A program made the translations under genes and the position numbers. A stretch of DNA of 64,000 bases from Pontibacter pudoricolor. Lineage in GTDB: Bacteria > Bacteroidota > Bacteroidia > Cytophagales > Hymenobacteraceae. The notes under the pieces are model-generated. The model was given only the letters and a program-made list of their open reading frames with translations, had not been told where the DNA came from and searched no databases. Below, piece by piece: positions 24,825-33,103 of the stretch. Positions within the stretch are counted from its first letter, which is position 1. Each line of letters opens with the position of its first letter. The stretch is taken from assembly GCF_010092985.1 (NCBI RefSeq), contig NZ_CP048106.1:3224001-3288000 (forward strand). The letters are read 5' to 3'.

Positions 24825-26351
24825 TTAATCCCGGTTCAGCCCGTTTACCTGCATGATCTCTTCCAGGTATTCGCGGGAGTTGCTGAGGCGTGGCACTTTG
24901 TTTTGCCCTCCCAGTTTGCCTTTCTCCCGGAGCCAGTTCATGAAAGTGCCTTGCGGTGCAGGGTGTACAATCGGGCCTTGCAGGGCAATGTCGTTCTGAC
25001 GCTTGGCGTCGTAATCGGAGTTAACTTCTCGAAGCGTTTCGTCGAGGAGGTAAGTGAATTGCTTCAGGTTATCCGGTTGCTTCTCAAATTCTATCAGCCA
25101 TTCGTGGCCACCACGCTTGCCGCTTTCCATAAAGATAGGCGCAGCCGTAAAGTTGGTGATGATGGCTCCAGTTGCTTCGCAGGCTTTGGTAATGGCGGCT
25201 TCAGCGTTCTCAACTATAACTTCTTCGCCGAAGGCATTTATAAAGTGCTTGGTACGGCCTGATATTTTAATGCGGTATGGACTGAGGCTAGTAAAACGGA
25301 TGGTATCACCGATCTTATAGCGCCACAAACCGGCATTAGTGGAGATAACTATAGCGTAGTTCTTTCCGAGCTCAACCTGGTCCAGCGTCAGTGTTTTAGG
25401 ATTCTCTTCGTCAAACTGGTCCATGGGTATAAACTCATAGTATACACCATAGTCCAGCATCAGCAGCATTTCGTCTTCTGTTCCGGCCTGGTCCTGTATC
25501 CCGAAAAACCCTTCAGAAGCATTGTATACTTCCAGGTAATTCATTTTTTCAGACGGAATGATCTCTTTGAATAACTGACGATAAGGTCCGAAAGCAACAG
25601 CGCCATGCGTAAAGAGCTCCAGGTTTGGCCATACTTCCAGGATATTGTTCTTTCCGGTAAATTCCAGAATGCGTTTTAGAAGTACATAGGTCCAGGTAGG
25701 CACGCCGCTCATGCTGGTTACATTTTCCTGCACGGTCAGCTCTACCATTTTCTCAATCTTCTCCTCCCACTTGTCCATCAAAGCAACTTTAAGCGGGGGT
25801 GTGCGCATGGCTTCCGCCCAGATCGGCAGGTTCTGCATAATTACCGCCGATACGTCGCCGCACGATACTTTTGCATTCAGCTCGCTTGGGCGGTGGCTCC
25901 CTCCTATACTCAGGCCTTTGCCGGTAAACAGTTTGGTTTCGGGGTATAAGTTAACGTAAATGGAAAGCATGTCCTTGCCGCCTTTGTAGTGGCAGTCTTC
26001 CAGCGACTCCGGGCTGACAGGAATAAACTTGCTGCGGGCATTGGTAGTACCTGATGACTTTGCAAACCATTCGATCTTACTGGGCCATAACAGGTTCTGC
26101 TCACCCATCATAACGCGCTCAATGTATGGGTACAGTTCCTCATAGGTTGTAACCGGCACCCGTTCCTGAAACTCCCGAACTGAGAACCCATCAGCGTAAC
26201 CATACTTCTTACCCCATTCCGTACCTTTTGCAGTACTGATCAGGTTCTGAAAGAGCTCGTTCTGTACCTCATGCGGATACTTCCGAAACAGATCTATGTC
26301 ATGGATCCGCTTCTTCATTACCCAGGTAACTATAGAGTTAATTATTTCCAA
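24825..26351 (-). CDS. GH3-family acyl-adenylating protein
   Basis: 508 residues. GH3 proteins belong to the ANL superfamily and join amino acids to acyl groups in plants; bacterial members have unknown substrates. ATP-binding motifs AKSSGTTNARSKFIP (phosphate loop) and LEVYNASEGFFGIQ, plus the GLWRYKIGDTIRFTS segment, are present. I take TTG at 26351 as start because EIINSIVTWVMKKR matches the family N-terminus and no ATG precedes it before a stop. The last residues (LNRD and stop) are encoded by the repeat CTGAACCGGGATTAA seen also at 47998 and 58540, so the end may have been changed by a repeat insertion. Confidence 0.9.
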   Translation of the reverse strand: MEIINSIVTWVMKKRIHDIDLFRKYPHEVQNELFQNLISTAKGTEWGKKYGYADGFSVREFQERVPVTTYEELYPYIERVMMGEQNLLWPSKIEWFAKSSGTTNARSKFIPVSPESLEDCHYKGGKDMLSIYVNLYPETKLFTGKGLSIGGSHRPSELNAKVSCGDVSAVIMQNLPIWAEAMRTPPLKVALMDKWEEKIEKMVELTVQENVTSMSGVPTWTYVLLKRILEFTGKNNILEVWPNLELFTHGAVAFGPYRQLFKEIIPSEKMNYLEVYNASEGFFGIQDQAGTEDEMLLMLDYGVYYEFIPMDQFDEENPKTLTLDQVELGKNYAIVISTNAGLWRYKIGDTIRFTSLSPYRIKISGRTKHFINAFGEEVIVENAEAAITKACEATGAIITNFTAAPIFMESGKRGGHEWLIEFEKQPDNLKQFTYLLDETLREVNSDYDAKRQNDIALQGPIVHPAPQGTFMNWLREKGKLGGQNKVPRLSNSREYLEEIMQVNGLNRD

Positions 26352-26357
26352 AACTGG

Positions 26358-26399
26358 ATGGCTTAATTGTTGAAGGTTAAATTGTTAAATGGTTGTTTG
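26358..26399. repeat. Left inverted repeat of the S23-gene cassette
   Basis: Starts ATGGCTTAATTGTT and ends AATGGTTGTTTG; both blocks recur inverted at 26770-26804. It contains the last codons and stop of the four-helix-bundle gene. Confidence 0.75.
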
Positions 26400-26757
26400 T
26401 ATACTTCACTAACCCATTTATTGCTTTCGGTAATTTTCTTAGCTCTGCAAGTATAAGCTGATATTGTTCCTCAGTAATTAAATTGCGAACTCTTGCTTTC
26501 TCTGTCCAGTCAAACGACTCGTACATTGAGCCTTGAGCATAACGATAAAATTTAATCTTATCCTTTTTGCTATATCGCCCAAAGCCCTCAGCCAGATTAG
26601 CCGAGATGCTATCTGCCGCTGTTACATATTGCTCGCCTACTGTATTTTGAGCAAAACGGCTCCAGTTCATTACCATATCCCAGATGCGATTACTCAGAGC
26701 AAAGCTTATTCTGTATGCTTCAATATCATTTAATTTCAGATACTTTTTCTCTTCCAT
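26377..26757 (-). CDS. Four-helix-bundle protein (S23/23S rRNA intervening-sequence family)
   Basis: 126 residues from the ATG at 26757. The family signature YVTAADSISANLAEGFGR is intact and the rest is predicted all-helical. Relatives are encoded inside the intervening sequences of some 23S rRNA genes, where they occupy the loop of a long stem; others (Avd) assist diversity-generating retroelements. Neither an rRNA nor a reverse transcriptase is here. The gene is enclosed by inverted repeats (26358-26399, 26770-26804) and sits between lptB and the GH3 gene on the same strand. The frame from 26772 adds five residues of repeat DNA. Confidence 0.9.
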   Translation of the reverse strand: MEEKKYLKLNDIEAYRISFALSNRIWDMVMNWSRFAQNTVGEQYVTAADSISANLAEGFGRYSKKDKIKFYRYAQGSMYESFDWTEKARVRNLITEEQYQLILAELRKLPKAINGLVKYTNNHLTI

Positions 26758-26769
26758 AAATATCCTCCT

Positions 26770-26804
26770 CAAACAACCATTAAACCATCAAACAATTAAG
26801 CCAT
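26770..26804. repeat. Right inverted repeat of the S23-gene cassette
   Basis: The reverse complement reads ATGGCTTAATTGTT ... AATGGTTGTTTG, matching the left arm with a 7-base gap in between. The arms could pair into a stem with the S23 ORF in the loop. Confidence 0.75.
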
Positions 26805-26818
26805 TTAGCCTCCAGCAA

Positions 26819-27550
26819 TTATACCTTACGTTTCAACTCAAAGTGCTTACCTAAGTATACACGGCGTACCTGTTCGTCAGCGGCCAGTTCTTCGGCTGTT
26901 CCTGACTTCAGGATCTTTCCTTCGAACAGCAGATAAGCGCGGTCGGTAATTGAGAGGGTCTCGTTTACGTTGTGGTCAGTTATAAGGATACCGATGTTTT
27001 TGCTCTTAAGCTTGGCAACTATACTTTGTATCTCTTCTACGGCAATAGGGTCTACGCCGGCAAAAGGCTCATCCAGCAACACAAAGCTAGGGTCAACGGC
27101 AAGGGCTCGGGCAATTTCGGTGCGGCGGCGCTCACCACCGGATAATACAACTCCCTTATTCTTACGCACATGCGTCAGCGAGAATTCCTCCAGCAGTTCT
27201 TCAACTTTCTGGCGCTGCTCTTCTTTGGTCTTATCTGTCATTTCCAGCACAGCGAGTATGTTCTCCTCCACGGTTAACTGCCGGAAAACAGATGCTTCCT
27301 GGGCCAGGTAACCAACACCACGCTTGGCGCGCTTGTACATGGGCAGGTCTGTAATATCTTCTGTATCCAGGAAAATCCTGCCCGAATTAGGCTTCACCAA
27401 CCCAACGATCATATAAAAGGATGTAGTTTTACCAGCTCCGTTCGGGCCCAGTAATCCTACAATCTCACCCTGGTTCACTTCTACGCTCACATCGTTTACA
27501 ACATGGCGCGATTTATATTTTTTAAATAAGTGTTCAGCTCTGAGTATCAT
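26819..27550 (-). CDS. lptB: LPS export ABC transporter ATP-binding protein
   Basis: 243 residues. Drives lipopolysaccharide transport from inner to outer membrane with LptFG and LptC. Walker [17 protein letters not shown], LptB-specific [20 protein letters not shown] signature [15 protein letters not shown], Walker [14 protein letters not shown] and the H-loop ITDHNVNET are all present. lptC lies at 36774-37313, not adjacent. Confidence 0.97.
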   Translation of the reverse strand: MILRAEHLFKKYKSRHVVNDVSVEVNQGEIVGLLGPNGAGKTTSFYMIVGLVKPNSGRIFLDTEDITDLPMYKRAKRGVGYLAQEASVFRQLTVEENILAVLEMTDKTKEEQRQKVEELLEEFSLTHVRKNKGVVLSGGERRRTEIARALAVDPSFVLLDEPFAGVDPIAVEEIQSIVAKLKSKNIGILITDHNVNETLSITDRAYLLFEGKILKSGTAEELAADEQVRRVYLGKHFELKRKV

Positions 27551-27743
27551 GAGGCTAAGTTACGGAATTATCGTTTCATACTGCAAGGTTGCAACTTTTC
27601 GTTGTGGTTATGGTGTTGCATAGCCGAACTCCTGCTTTTGCACAATTTAACTTTATTAACAATCTGTATAAAAGATACTATATCGACTTGTTTATCAGCA
27701 GGTAGTTATATAAATTAAAATACTTTTAGCCAACCACCTGATT

Positions 27744-28565
27744 ATGACGCTTTCTTTACTCCTATCTCTGAGCAAGCACTTTGCGCTAACCGGCCTGCTA
27801 TGGTATAGTTCCATAACGGGTTTTAATACTGTTTCTGCTGAGAATATGGTTACGGAAACTATAGATAACAGCGGCGAGACCAAAAGCAGTACCAGTTCCT
27901 CGCTTAAAGGCATTGACGTATCGAGGTGGCAGAAAGAAGTGGATTGGATGCAGGTGAAAGATGCAGGCGTAACTTTTGCATTTGTAAAGGCAACACAAGG
28001 CGATTTCAGATTAGACCCATTTTTTGAACGCAACTGGGAAGAAACCAAACGCTACGGCATTAAGCGTGGCGCTTACCATTTCTATAAGCCAGAAGCTCCC
28101 GTTCAGGACCAGATAAAGCTTTTTACAAGCACTGTAACACTGGCTCCGGGCGATCTGCCTCCGGTGCTGGATATTGAAGTAGCAAAACCCGGTATGACTG
28201 GCGAACAGCTGCGTGCAGATTTAAAAACGTGGCTGGAAGCGGTAACACAGCACTATGGCGTAAGACCAATCATCTATACCAGCCAGAACTATTACCGCCG
28301 CTGGTTAAAAGGCCATTTTACTGACTATCATTTCTGGATTGCCCGCTACAGCGACGTAAAACCGGAGATTCACCATACCGATAGCTGGATGTTCTGGCAG
28401 TTTACTGACCGTGGCTCTGTTGCCGGCATTAACGCAGCTGTCGATATCAATTTCTTTGCCGGCGATATGGATAAGCTGACCGAGCTTTGCCTGCCTGAGT
28501 TTGTAACGACAACCGAGCAGTTGAGCCCGATACAACAATTAAAGCACAAGCATCCGCAGCCATAG
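27744..28565 (+). CDS. Glycoside hydrolase family 25 lysozyme
   Basis: 273 residues. N-terminal signal/anchor of about 30 residues, then the GH25 barrel from KGIDVSRWQ. The catalytic acids are seen as Asp58, Asp143 and Glu145 (VLDIEVAKP), and the substrate-binding KRGAYHFYKP is present. Beta-1,4-N-acetylmuramidase acting on peptidoglycan, probably in the periplasm. There are no phage genes nearby, so a housekeeping or defensive role is likelier than phage lysis. Confidence 0.93.
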   Translation: MTLSLLLSLSKHFALTGLLWYSSITGFNTVSAENMVTETIDNSGETKSSTSSSLKGIDVSRWQKEVDWMQVKDAGVTFAFVKATQGDFRLDPFFERNWEETKRYGIKRGAYHFYKPEAPVQDQIKLFTSTVTLAPGDLPPVLDIEVAKPGMTGEQLRADLKTWLEAVTQHYGVRPIIYTSQNYYRRWLKGHFTDYHFWIARYSDVKPEIHHTDSWMFWQFTDRGSVAGINAAVDINFFAGDMDKLTELCLPEFVTTTEQLSPIQQLKHKHPQP

Positions 28566-28589
28566 TTTAGCAACTATAGATTTTACAGG

Positions 28590-28626
28590 AAAGCAGCCTC
28601 TACAGTAAGTACAGGCTGCTTTTTTA
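28590..28626. terminator. Terminator between convergent GH25 and recJ genes
   Basis: AAAGCAGCCT/AGGCTGCTTT hairpin; T tract on the plus side ends within the recJ 3' end. Confidence 0.85.
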
Positions 28627-30330
28627 GTTAAAACGGATGTCTTTTATTGAAAGCTGGGTAGTAATGTTGCCTCTATAGTTGTTCTCTTCTATTGTATAGC
28701 ACACATCAAACGGAATGCCTTTGGAAATGTGATGGTAAAAGTCGCCAAACCCGAATGCGATAGCGTCAAATGAAGTGTAACCATCCTGCGTCAGGCGTAG
28801 CTTCAGGTGGGTATCGCCAACCACGCGCAGGTTACCGGTATCATACACACACTCTGATACAAACACAGGACGCATATTGCCTGGCCCGAATGGCTCCATC
28901 TGCCTGATAATGCCAAAGAAATTACGCGTGATCTGGCTGAAGTTGATCTTAGCCTCTATCTCTATCTGTGGCGTTTTTTGCTCTTCTGTAATAGCATTGG
29001 CTACAAACTGCTCAAAGCGCTCTCTGAAGGCCGGAATGTTCTCAACAGGCAATGTTAAGCCTGCCGCATACATGTGGCCGCCATACTGGTCTAAAAGGTC
29101 TGAGCAGCTCTCTATGGCACTATGCACATTAAACCCATGCACCGACCGCGCCGATCCCGACGCTTTGCCATTCGATTCTGTGAGGATTATAGTTGGGCGG
29201 TAGTATTTTTCGATACAACGTGAAGCCACAATACCAATTACTCCTTTGTGCCAGCTTTCTTTATATAAAACCGTAGAGTTCGCGCTTCGCAGAAAATCAT
29301 CCTCCTCGATCATCTGCAGGGCCTCTTTGGTAATGTTGCTGTCTTTGCTGCGGCGCTCCTTATTAGATTCGTTAATGATGTCAGCCATTTTAAAAGCTTC
29401 ATCTTTGGTCTGGGCAAGCAGCATCCGTACCGAGTTTTTGGCATCGCCCATACGGCCTGCGGCATTTATGCGTGGCGAGAAACCAAACACAATGCTCGTT
29501 ATATCCATCTCGCCGGTTATCCCTGCCAGTTCTTTCAGTGCTTCCAGGCCCGGGCGTGTTGCCTGGGGGCCATTCAGTAACTGCAAACCATAGTAGGCCA
29601 GTATTCTGTTCTCTCCAACTATAGGAACTATATCTGCTGCGATGCTTACCACCACCAAATCCAGGAAATTGAACAGCTCTTCCAGTTCTACACCATTCTG
29701 CAAGCAAAACGCCTGCAACAGCTTAAATCCAACACCGCAACCTGACAGTTCTTTAAACGGATAAGGGCAGTCAATTTGTTTGGGGTCCAGTACAGCAACT
29801 GCCTGGGGAACTACATCGTCCGGCAAATGGTGATCGCAAATGATAAAATCTATACCCAGGCTGGCTGCATAGGCCACTTTATCTGCTGATTTTATACCAC
29901 AATCGAGGCTGATGATGAGACCAAAACCGTGTTCTGCGGCATACTCTATACCTGCCGTGGAAACGCCATAACCTTCTTTGTACCTGTCTGGAATGTAGAA
30001 CTCGATCTGGTGGGTATAATGGCGCAGAAAACCATACATGAGCGCTACTGAAGTAGTACCATCTACATCATAGTCGCCATAAACCAGTATTTTTTCGGAA
30101 CGGTGCAGGGCTTCCGTGAGGCGGTTTACGGCAAGGTGCATGTCCTTCATCAGGAAAGGGTCGTGCAGGTCGGCCATAGAAGGCCGAAAGAAAGCTTTCG
30201 CCTCTTCAAAAGTACAGATATTGCGCTGGCAGAGTATGTTGGCTATAGTTGGGCTCACCTTTAGGCTCTCTGCCAGGTTGTTTACTATATCTTCAGATAC
30301 TTGCTGCTTGTATACCCACCTTTTCTCCAT
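28624..30330 (-). CDS. recJ: Single-stranded-DNA-specific exonuclease RecJ
   Basis: 568 residues. 5'-3' exonuclease in recombination and mismatch repair. DHH domain with YGDYDVDGTTS and CDHHLPDD, then DHHA1 with GSARSVHGFNVHSAI and GGHMYAAGLTL, and the C-terminal OB fold. The TTTG-type -7 box TACCTTTG lies at 30370-30363 on the minus strand. Confidence 0.97.
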   Translation of the reverse strand: MEKRWVYKQQVSEDIVNNLAESLKVSPTIANILCQRNICTFEEAKAFFRPSMADLHDPFLMKDMHLAVNRLTEALHRSEKILVYGDYDVDGTTSVALMYGFLRHYTHQIEFYIPDRYKEGYGVSTAGIEYAAEHGFGLIISLDCGIKSADKVAYAASLGIDFIICDHHLPDDVVPQAVAVLDPKQIDCPYPFKELSGCGVGFKLLQAFCLQNGVELEELFNFLDLVVVSIAADIVPIVGENRILAYYGLQLLNGPQATRPGLEALKELAGITGEMDITSIVFGFSPRINAAGRMGDAKNSVRMLLAQTKDEAFKMADIINESNKERRSKDSNITKEALQMIEEDDFLRSANSTVLYKESWHKGVIGIVASRCIEKYYRPTIILTESNGKASGSARSVHGFNVHSAIESCSDLLDQYGGHMYAAGLTLPVENIPAFRERFEQFVANAITEEQKTPQIEIEAKINFSQITRNFFGIIRQMEPFGPGNMRPVFVSECVYDTGNLRVVGDTHLKLRLTQDGYTSFDAIAFGFGDFYHHISKGIPFDVCYTIEENNYRGNITTQLSIKDIRFN

Positions 30331-30362
30331 AATACTTCTCGGACTTGCTATCTGTTCCGCTG

Positions 30363-30370
30363 CAAAGGTA
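30363..30370 (-). promoter_or_regulatory. -7 element TACCTTTG of recJ
   Basis: Exact TAnnTTTG, 32 bases before the recJ ATG. Confidence 0.55.
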
Positions 30371-30436
30371 ACTAAATTAAACAGCTTTTAGTTTTCGAGT
30401 GCTTAAGCGCCTGGTTATCTTTTGCCTGATTTTTCT

Positions 30437-30444
30437 TACTTTTG
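30437..30444 (+). promoter_or_regulatory. -7 element TACTTTTG of the 39-residue membrane protein
   Basis: Exact TAnnTTTG, 13 bases before the GTG at 30458 and 22 before the GTG at 30467, so a transcript start near 30451 would give a very short leader. Confidence 0.5.
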
Positions 30445-30457
30445 CATTAATACAACA

Positions 30458-30577
30458 GTGCGTGCCGTGAAACGATTCATAGAATTATTTAATAAGTATA
30501 AGGATTACTCACTTGATCTGGTGATGTATGGGTTTTTCCTCTTGTTTATACTTTGCCTTTTTATCTTCTTCAGTTAA
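30458..30577 (+). CDS. Very small single-helix membrane protein
   Basis: 39 residues from GTG 30458 (36 from GTG 30467). Basic start (KRFIELFNKYKDYS) and one long hydrophobic helix (LVMYGFFLLFILCLFIFF). Divergent from recJ, with its own -7 box. Size, composition and position suggest a real small protein, though without homology search this rests on pattern alone. No ATG before residue 21 (from GTG 30458). Confidence 0.5.
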   Translation: MRAVKRFIELFNKYKDYSLDLVMYGFFLLFILCLFIFFS

Positions 30578-30584
30578 TTCTTCT

Positions 30585-31034
30585 GTCATTTCGAGCAAAG
30601 CCGAGAAATCTTATATGCCCTATAGCATTTTGTCATTTCGAACAAAGTGAGAAATCTGGATTCTATAGTTTGCCACTTTGCACCTCGAACCAAGCCTTTT
30701 CTTCCATAGCTTTCTTTATTCCTGGGAGCTCTACTTATCTATCGTTCTATAGTTGACTTTGGTGCCCTCACGGCCGGGAGGCCCCGTCTTCGGGCATCGC
30801 GCTGCGCGAATCTCTTTTGCTCGTTCCTCGCAATGCCTCACGGCACCAGACATTCACAAGGCGCTCAACCCAAAGACTGTGATCAGTTCGATAGTAACTG
30901 CTTTAACTTTAGTTTGAGAAGCTATAGTTATATTGCTCTATCGTGGCTATAGTTCCGTAGGGACAGGTCGCGACCTGTCCGATCCTGGTCTGTAACTATG
31001 GCAATTTCAGATTTCTCCCGCAGGTCGAAATGAC
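30585..31034. repeat. Mosaic of dispersed intergenic repeats
   Basis: Gap of about 560 bp without a convincing gene. GTCATTTCGAGCAAAG-type units lie at 30585-30611 and 30632-30657 and in inverted form at 31009-31034. Between them are a GC-rich block (GGTGCCCTCACGG at 30771 and an imperfect inverse near 30834-30847), the perfect 20-bp palindrome GGACAGGTCG/CGACCTGTCC at 30961-30980 and four AACTATAG-type copies. After it comes CCCCTTTGAAGGGG (31063-31076). Confidence 0.75.
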
Positions 31035-31136
31035 AGCTTAAAAATCCGTAGCAGAAAAGTCCCCCTTTGAAGGGGAGCAGGGGTGGGTTACCTCCAGGAG
31101 TACTCACCTTGTCCGAAACCACAGAATAGAGTTAAT

Positions 31137-32954
31137 CTAATTAACAGTATCACCACGGAGCTTCCGGAAACGCTTGCGGGCTTCGGCTACGAAGATGCTT
31201 CCCTGGTGCTTTTTAAGGAGGTCGTTGTATAGTTGCTGCGCTTTGGCCGTGTCTTTCAGGTTCTCTTCGTAAATGTATGCCATTTTAAACAGGGCATCGT
31301 CGCTTAGGATGTCGTATTGCGGATTGCCAACTATATGCTGCAAACTGGCGACTGCTTCAGTAAAATTACCCATGCGCTCCTGTATACCTGCTTTCTGAAA
31401 ATAGATCTCATCGGTTAAACTATGTCCGGGATATTTCTTCAGCATTCCGTCTAATTTTGTTACCGCCTGTTGTAGCTTATTCTGGAATACAAGTAACTCT
31501 ATAGCCGCGTACTCTTCCATAGCCGTGGTTGACGTGTCTAGCCCGGTGTTATCTGTTATCAGCAGGCTCAGGTCCATGGCATCGTTGGCAATTTCGCGGC
31601 TGGTAGCCAGTTTCAGAATGTCTAAGTGGGCCTGGGCCAGTTCAAAGTCTCCTTTATAGTAACTTAAGCGTGCATTACGCAGTTTGGCATCATACCCGAT
31701 CGGCGTGTCCTTATGCGATTTCTCAACCTGTGAGTATAGCAGCGTGGCTTCCCAGGGCTCTCCTTTTAATACATAAATATCACCCAAGGTTAGTTTGCTT
31801 TCTGCTACCAGGTTTGCGTTGGCGCGTGGCATGGCTATCGCTTCCTGTAACAATGCAATGGCTTTCGCTTTATCATCAAGGTAAAAGGCATACAGGTTGG
31901 CCATATGTTGCAGCACTTCTGCAGTGGCAGCACTACGGCCTACTTCAGTTAGCAGGGCATCATAATCTGCAATTAAAGCGCGTATCTTTTCCTGGTCAAC
32001 CGGGAAAGTGTTCTGTACCTGTTCTTCGCGGGCATTTATAAGGCGCTGCCTTGCCACTAAGTAGTAGGGCCCATCCGGATACTCCTTAATTATGTATTCA
32101 TACGCTTCAATGGCGCTGTTATAATCTTTGTTCTGGGCACTGATAGCGCCTAGCTCCATCACCCTCGATCCGCCGCTCCTGGTCCGTTTATCAACTGCGC
32201 GAGCCTGCATCAGGGCGCCGTAAAAATCCAGCCGTTGCACATACAGCCAGATCAGCAATTCGCTGTAAGCCAGTTTATCCGGGTTCTGCTGCACACGCAT
32301 AATCAGCTCCTTCTCCAACGCGTTCTGGGCTTTCTCATCCCGCACACTGTTCTGAAGCATGTTTTGTACGTAGCCCACTTCACTCTCATTTTCCTGTAAC
32401 AGGTTCAGCACTTCTGGTATCAGGGCTTCATTTTTCTGCCGGTAACTATAGAGTGCTATTAATGGGCGGTTATTTTCCAGTGGGTTCTTGGTCAGTTCGC
32501 GGCCGCGCAGGTAGGCTTTCTCGGCATAGTCGTATAGTTCGTTTTGTATAAAAGCACTGGCTACTACAACAGTTGCTTCCGGGTTCATTTGCTGGATGAG
32601 CTTATTAAAGTGTTTCTCAGCACCGGCCTTATCGCCTGCAGCCTGGTACACCATACCCAGATCTACTTCAAAATTATAGTTTCCGGGGTTCTGTTTTATA
32701 GTTCGCTTAACCAGCTTTTCAGCCTCTTTATAGTTGCGTAACGCCAGCAGCGTTTTCAGGTAATCGGGGTAAGTAACCGAGAACAGGCGCTTGTCTTCTA
32801 CCAGTTTTTCATAAAGCTCAGCGGCTTTCTGGTACTCCCCTTTGCTAAAGTATTCCCGTGCCAGTTCCAGGTTCTGGGTTTGCGCCTGTGCTATAGTTGC
32901 AGCTATAGTTAAGCAAAATGCCAGCAATAGGTATGTTTTCTTGAGTAAAGCCAT
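31137..32954 (-). CDS. Secreted tetratricopeptide repeat protein
   Basis: 605 residues. Sec signal peptide (LLAFCLTIAATIAQAQ), then consecutive TPR units throughout (NLELAREYFSKGEYQKAAELYEKL is the first). No catalytic domain. Periplasmic or outer-membrane-associated; similar TPR proteins in Bacteroidota lie next to envelope assembly genes, as here beside the PpiD-like foldase. Partner unknown. Confidence 0.88.
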   Translation of the reverse strand: MALLKKTYLLLAFCLTIAATIAQAQTQNLELAREYFSKGEYQKAAELYEKLVEDKRLFSVTYPDYLKTLLALRNYKEAEKLVKRTIKQNPGNYNFEVDLGMVYQAAGDKAGAEKHFNKLIQQMNPEATVVVASAFIQNELYDYAEKAYLRGRELTKNPLENNRPLIALYSYRQKNEALIPEVLNLLQENESEVGYVQNMLQNSVRDEKAQNALEKELIMRVQQNPDKLAYSELLIWLYVQRLDFYGALMQARAVDKRTRSGGSRVMELGAISAQNKDYNSAIEAYEYIIKEYPDGPYYLVARQRLINAREEQVQNTFPVDQEKIRALIADYDALLTEVGRSAATAEVLQHMANLYAFYLDDKAKAIALLQEAIAMPRANANLVAESKLTLGDIYVLKGEPWEATLLYSQVEKSHKDTPIGYDAKLRNARLSYYKGDFELAQAHLDILKLATSREIANDAMDLSLLITDNTGLDTSTTAMEEYAAIELLVFQNKLQQAVTKLDGMLKKYPGHSLTDEIYFQKAGIQERMGNFTEAVASLQHIVGNPQYDILSDDALFKMAYIYEENLKDTAKAQQLYNDLLKKHQGSIFVAEARKRFRKLRGDTVN

Positions 32955-33054
32955 AGGTGTACTTAAAACGAGAGTTTGCCTGAACTTGATATATGAACTT
33001 TAGCGGTTCTCCACTTTTAAATTAAAGCTTATAGTTCTGATATCCTATAAAACA

Positions 33055-33084
33055 AAAGAGCCACTCTGCTGGGAGTGGCTCTTT
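33055..33084 (-). terminator. Terminator downstream of the PpiD-like gene
   Basis: AAAGAGCCACT/AGTGGCTCTTT hairpin with T-rich DNA following on the minus strand. Confidence 0.88.
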
Positions 33085-33103
33085 GATCTATGGGCAACTT
33101 TGC

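Noticed and set aside
24443..24840. CRISPR array
   Set aside because: Repeats are inverted and imperfect, not direct and evenly spaced; no cas genes.
30928..31122. 64-residue minus-strand ORF in the repeat mosaic
   Set aside because: Entirely made of dispersed repeat DNA.
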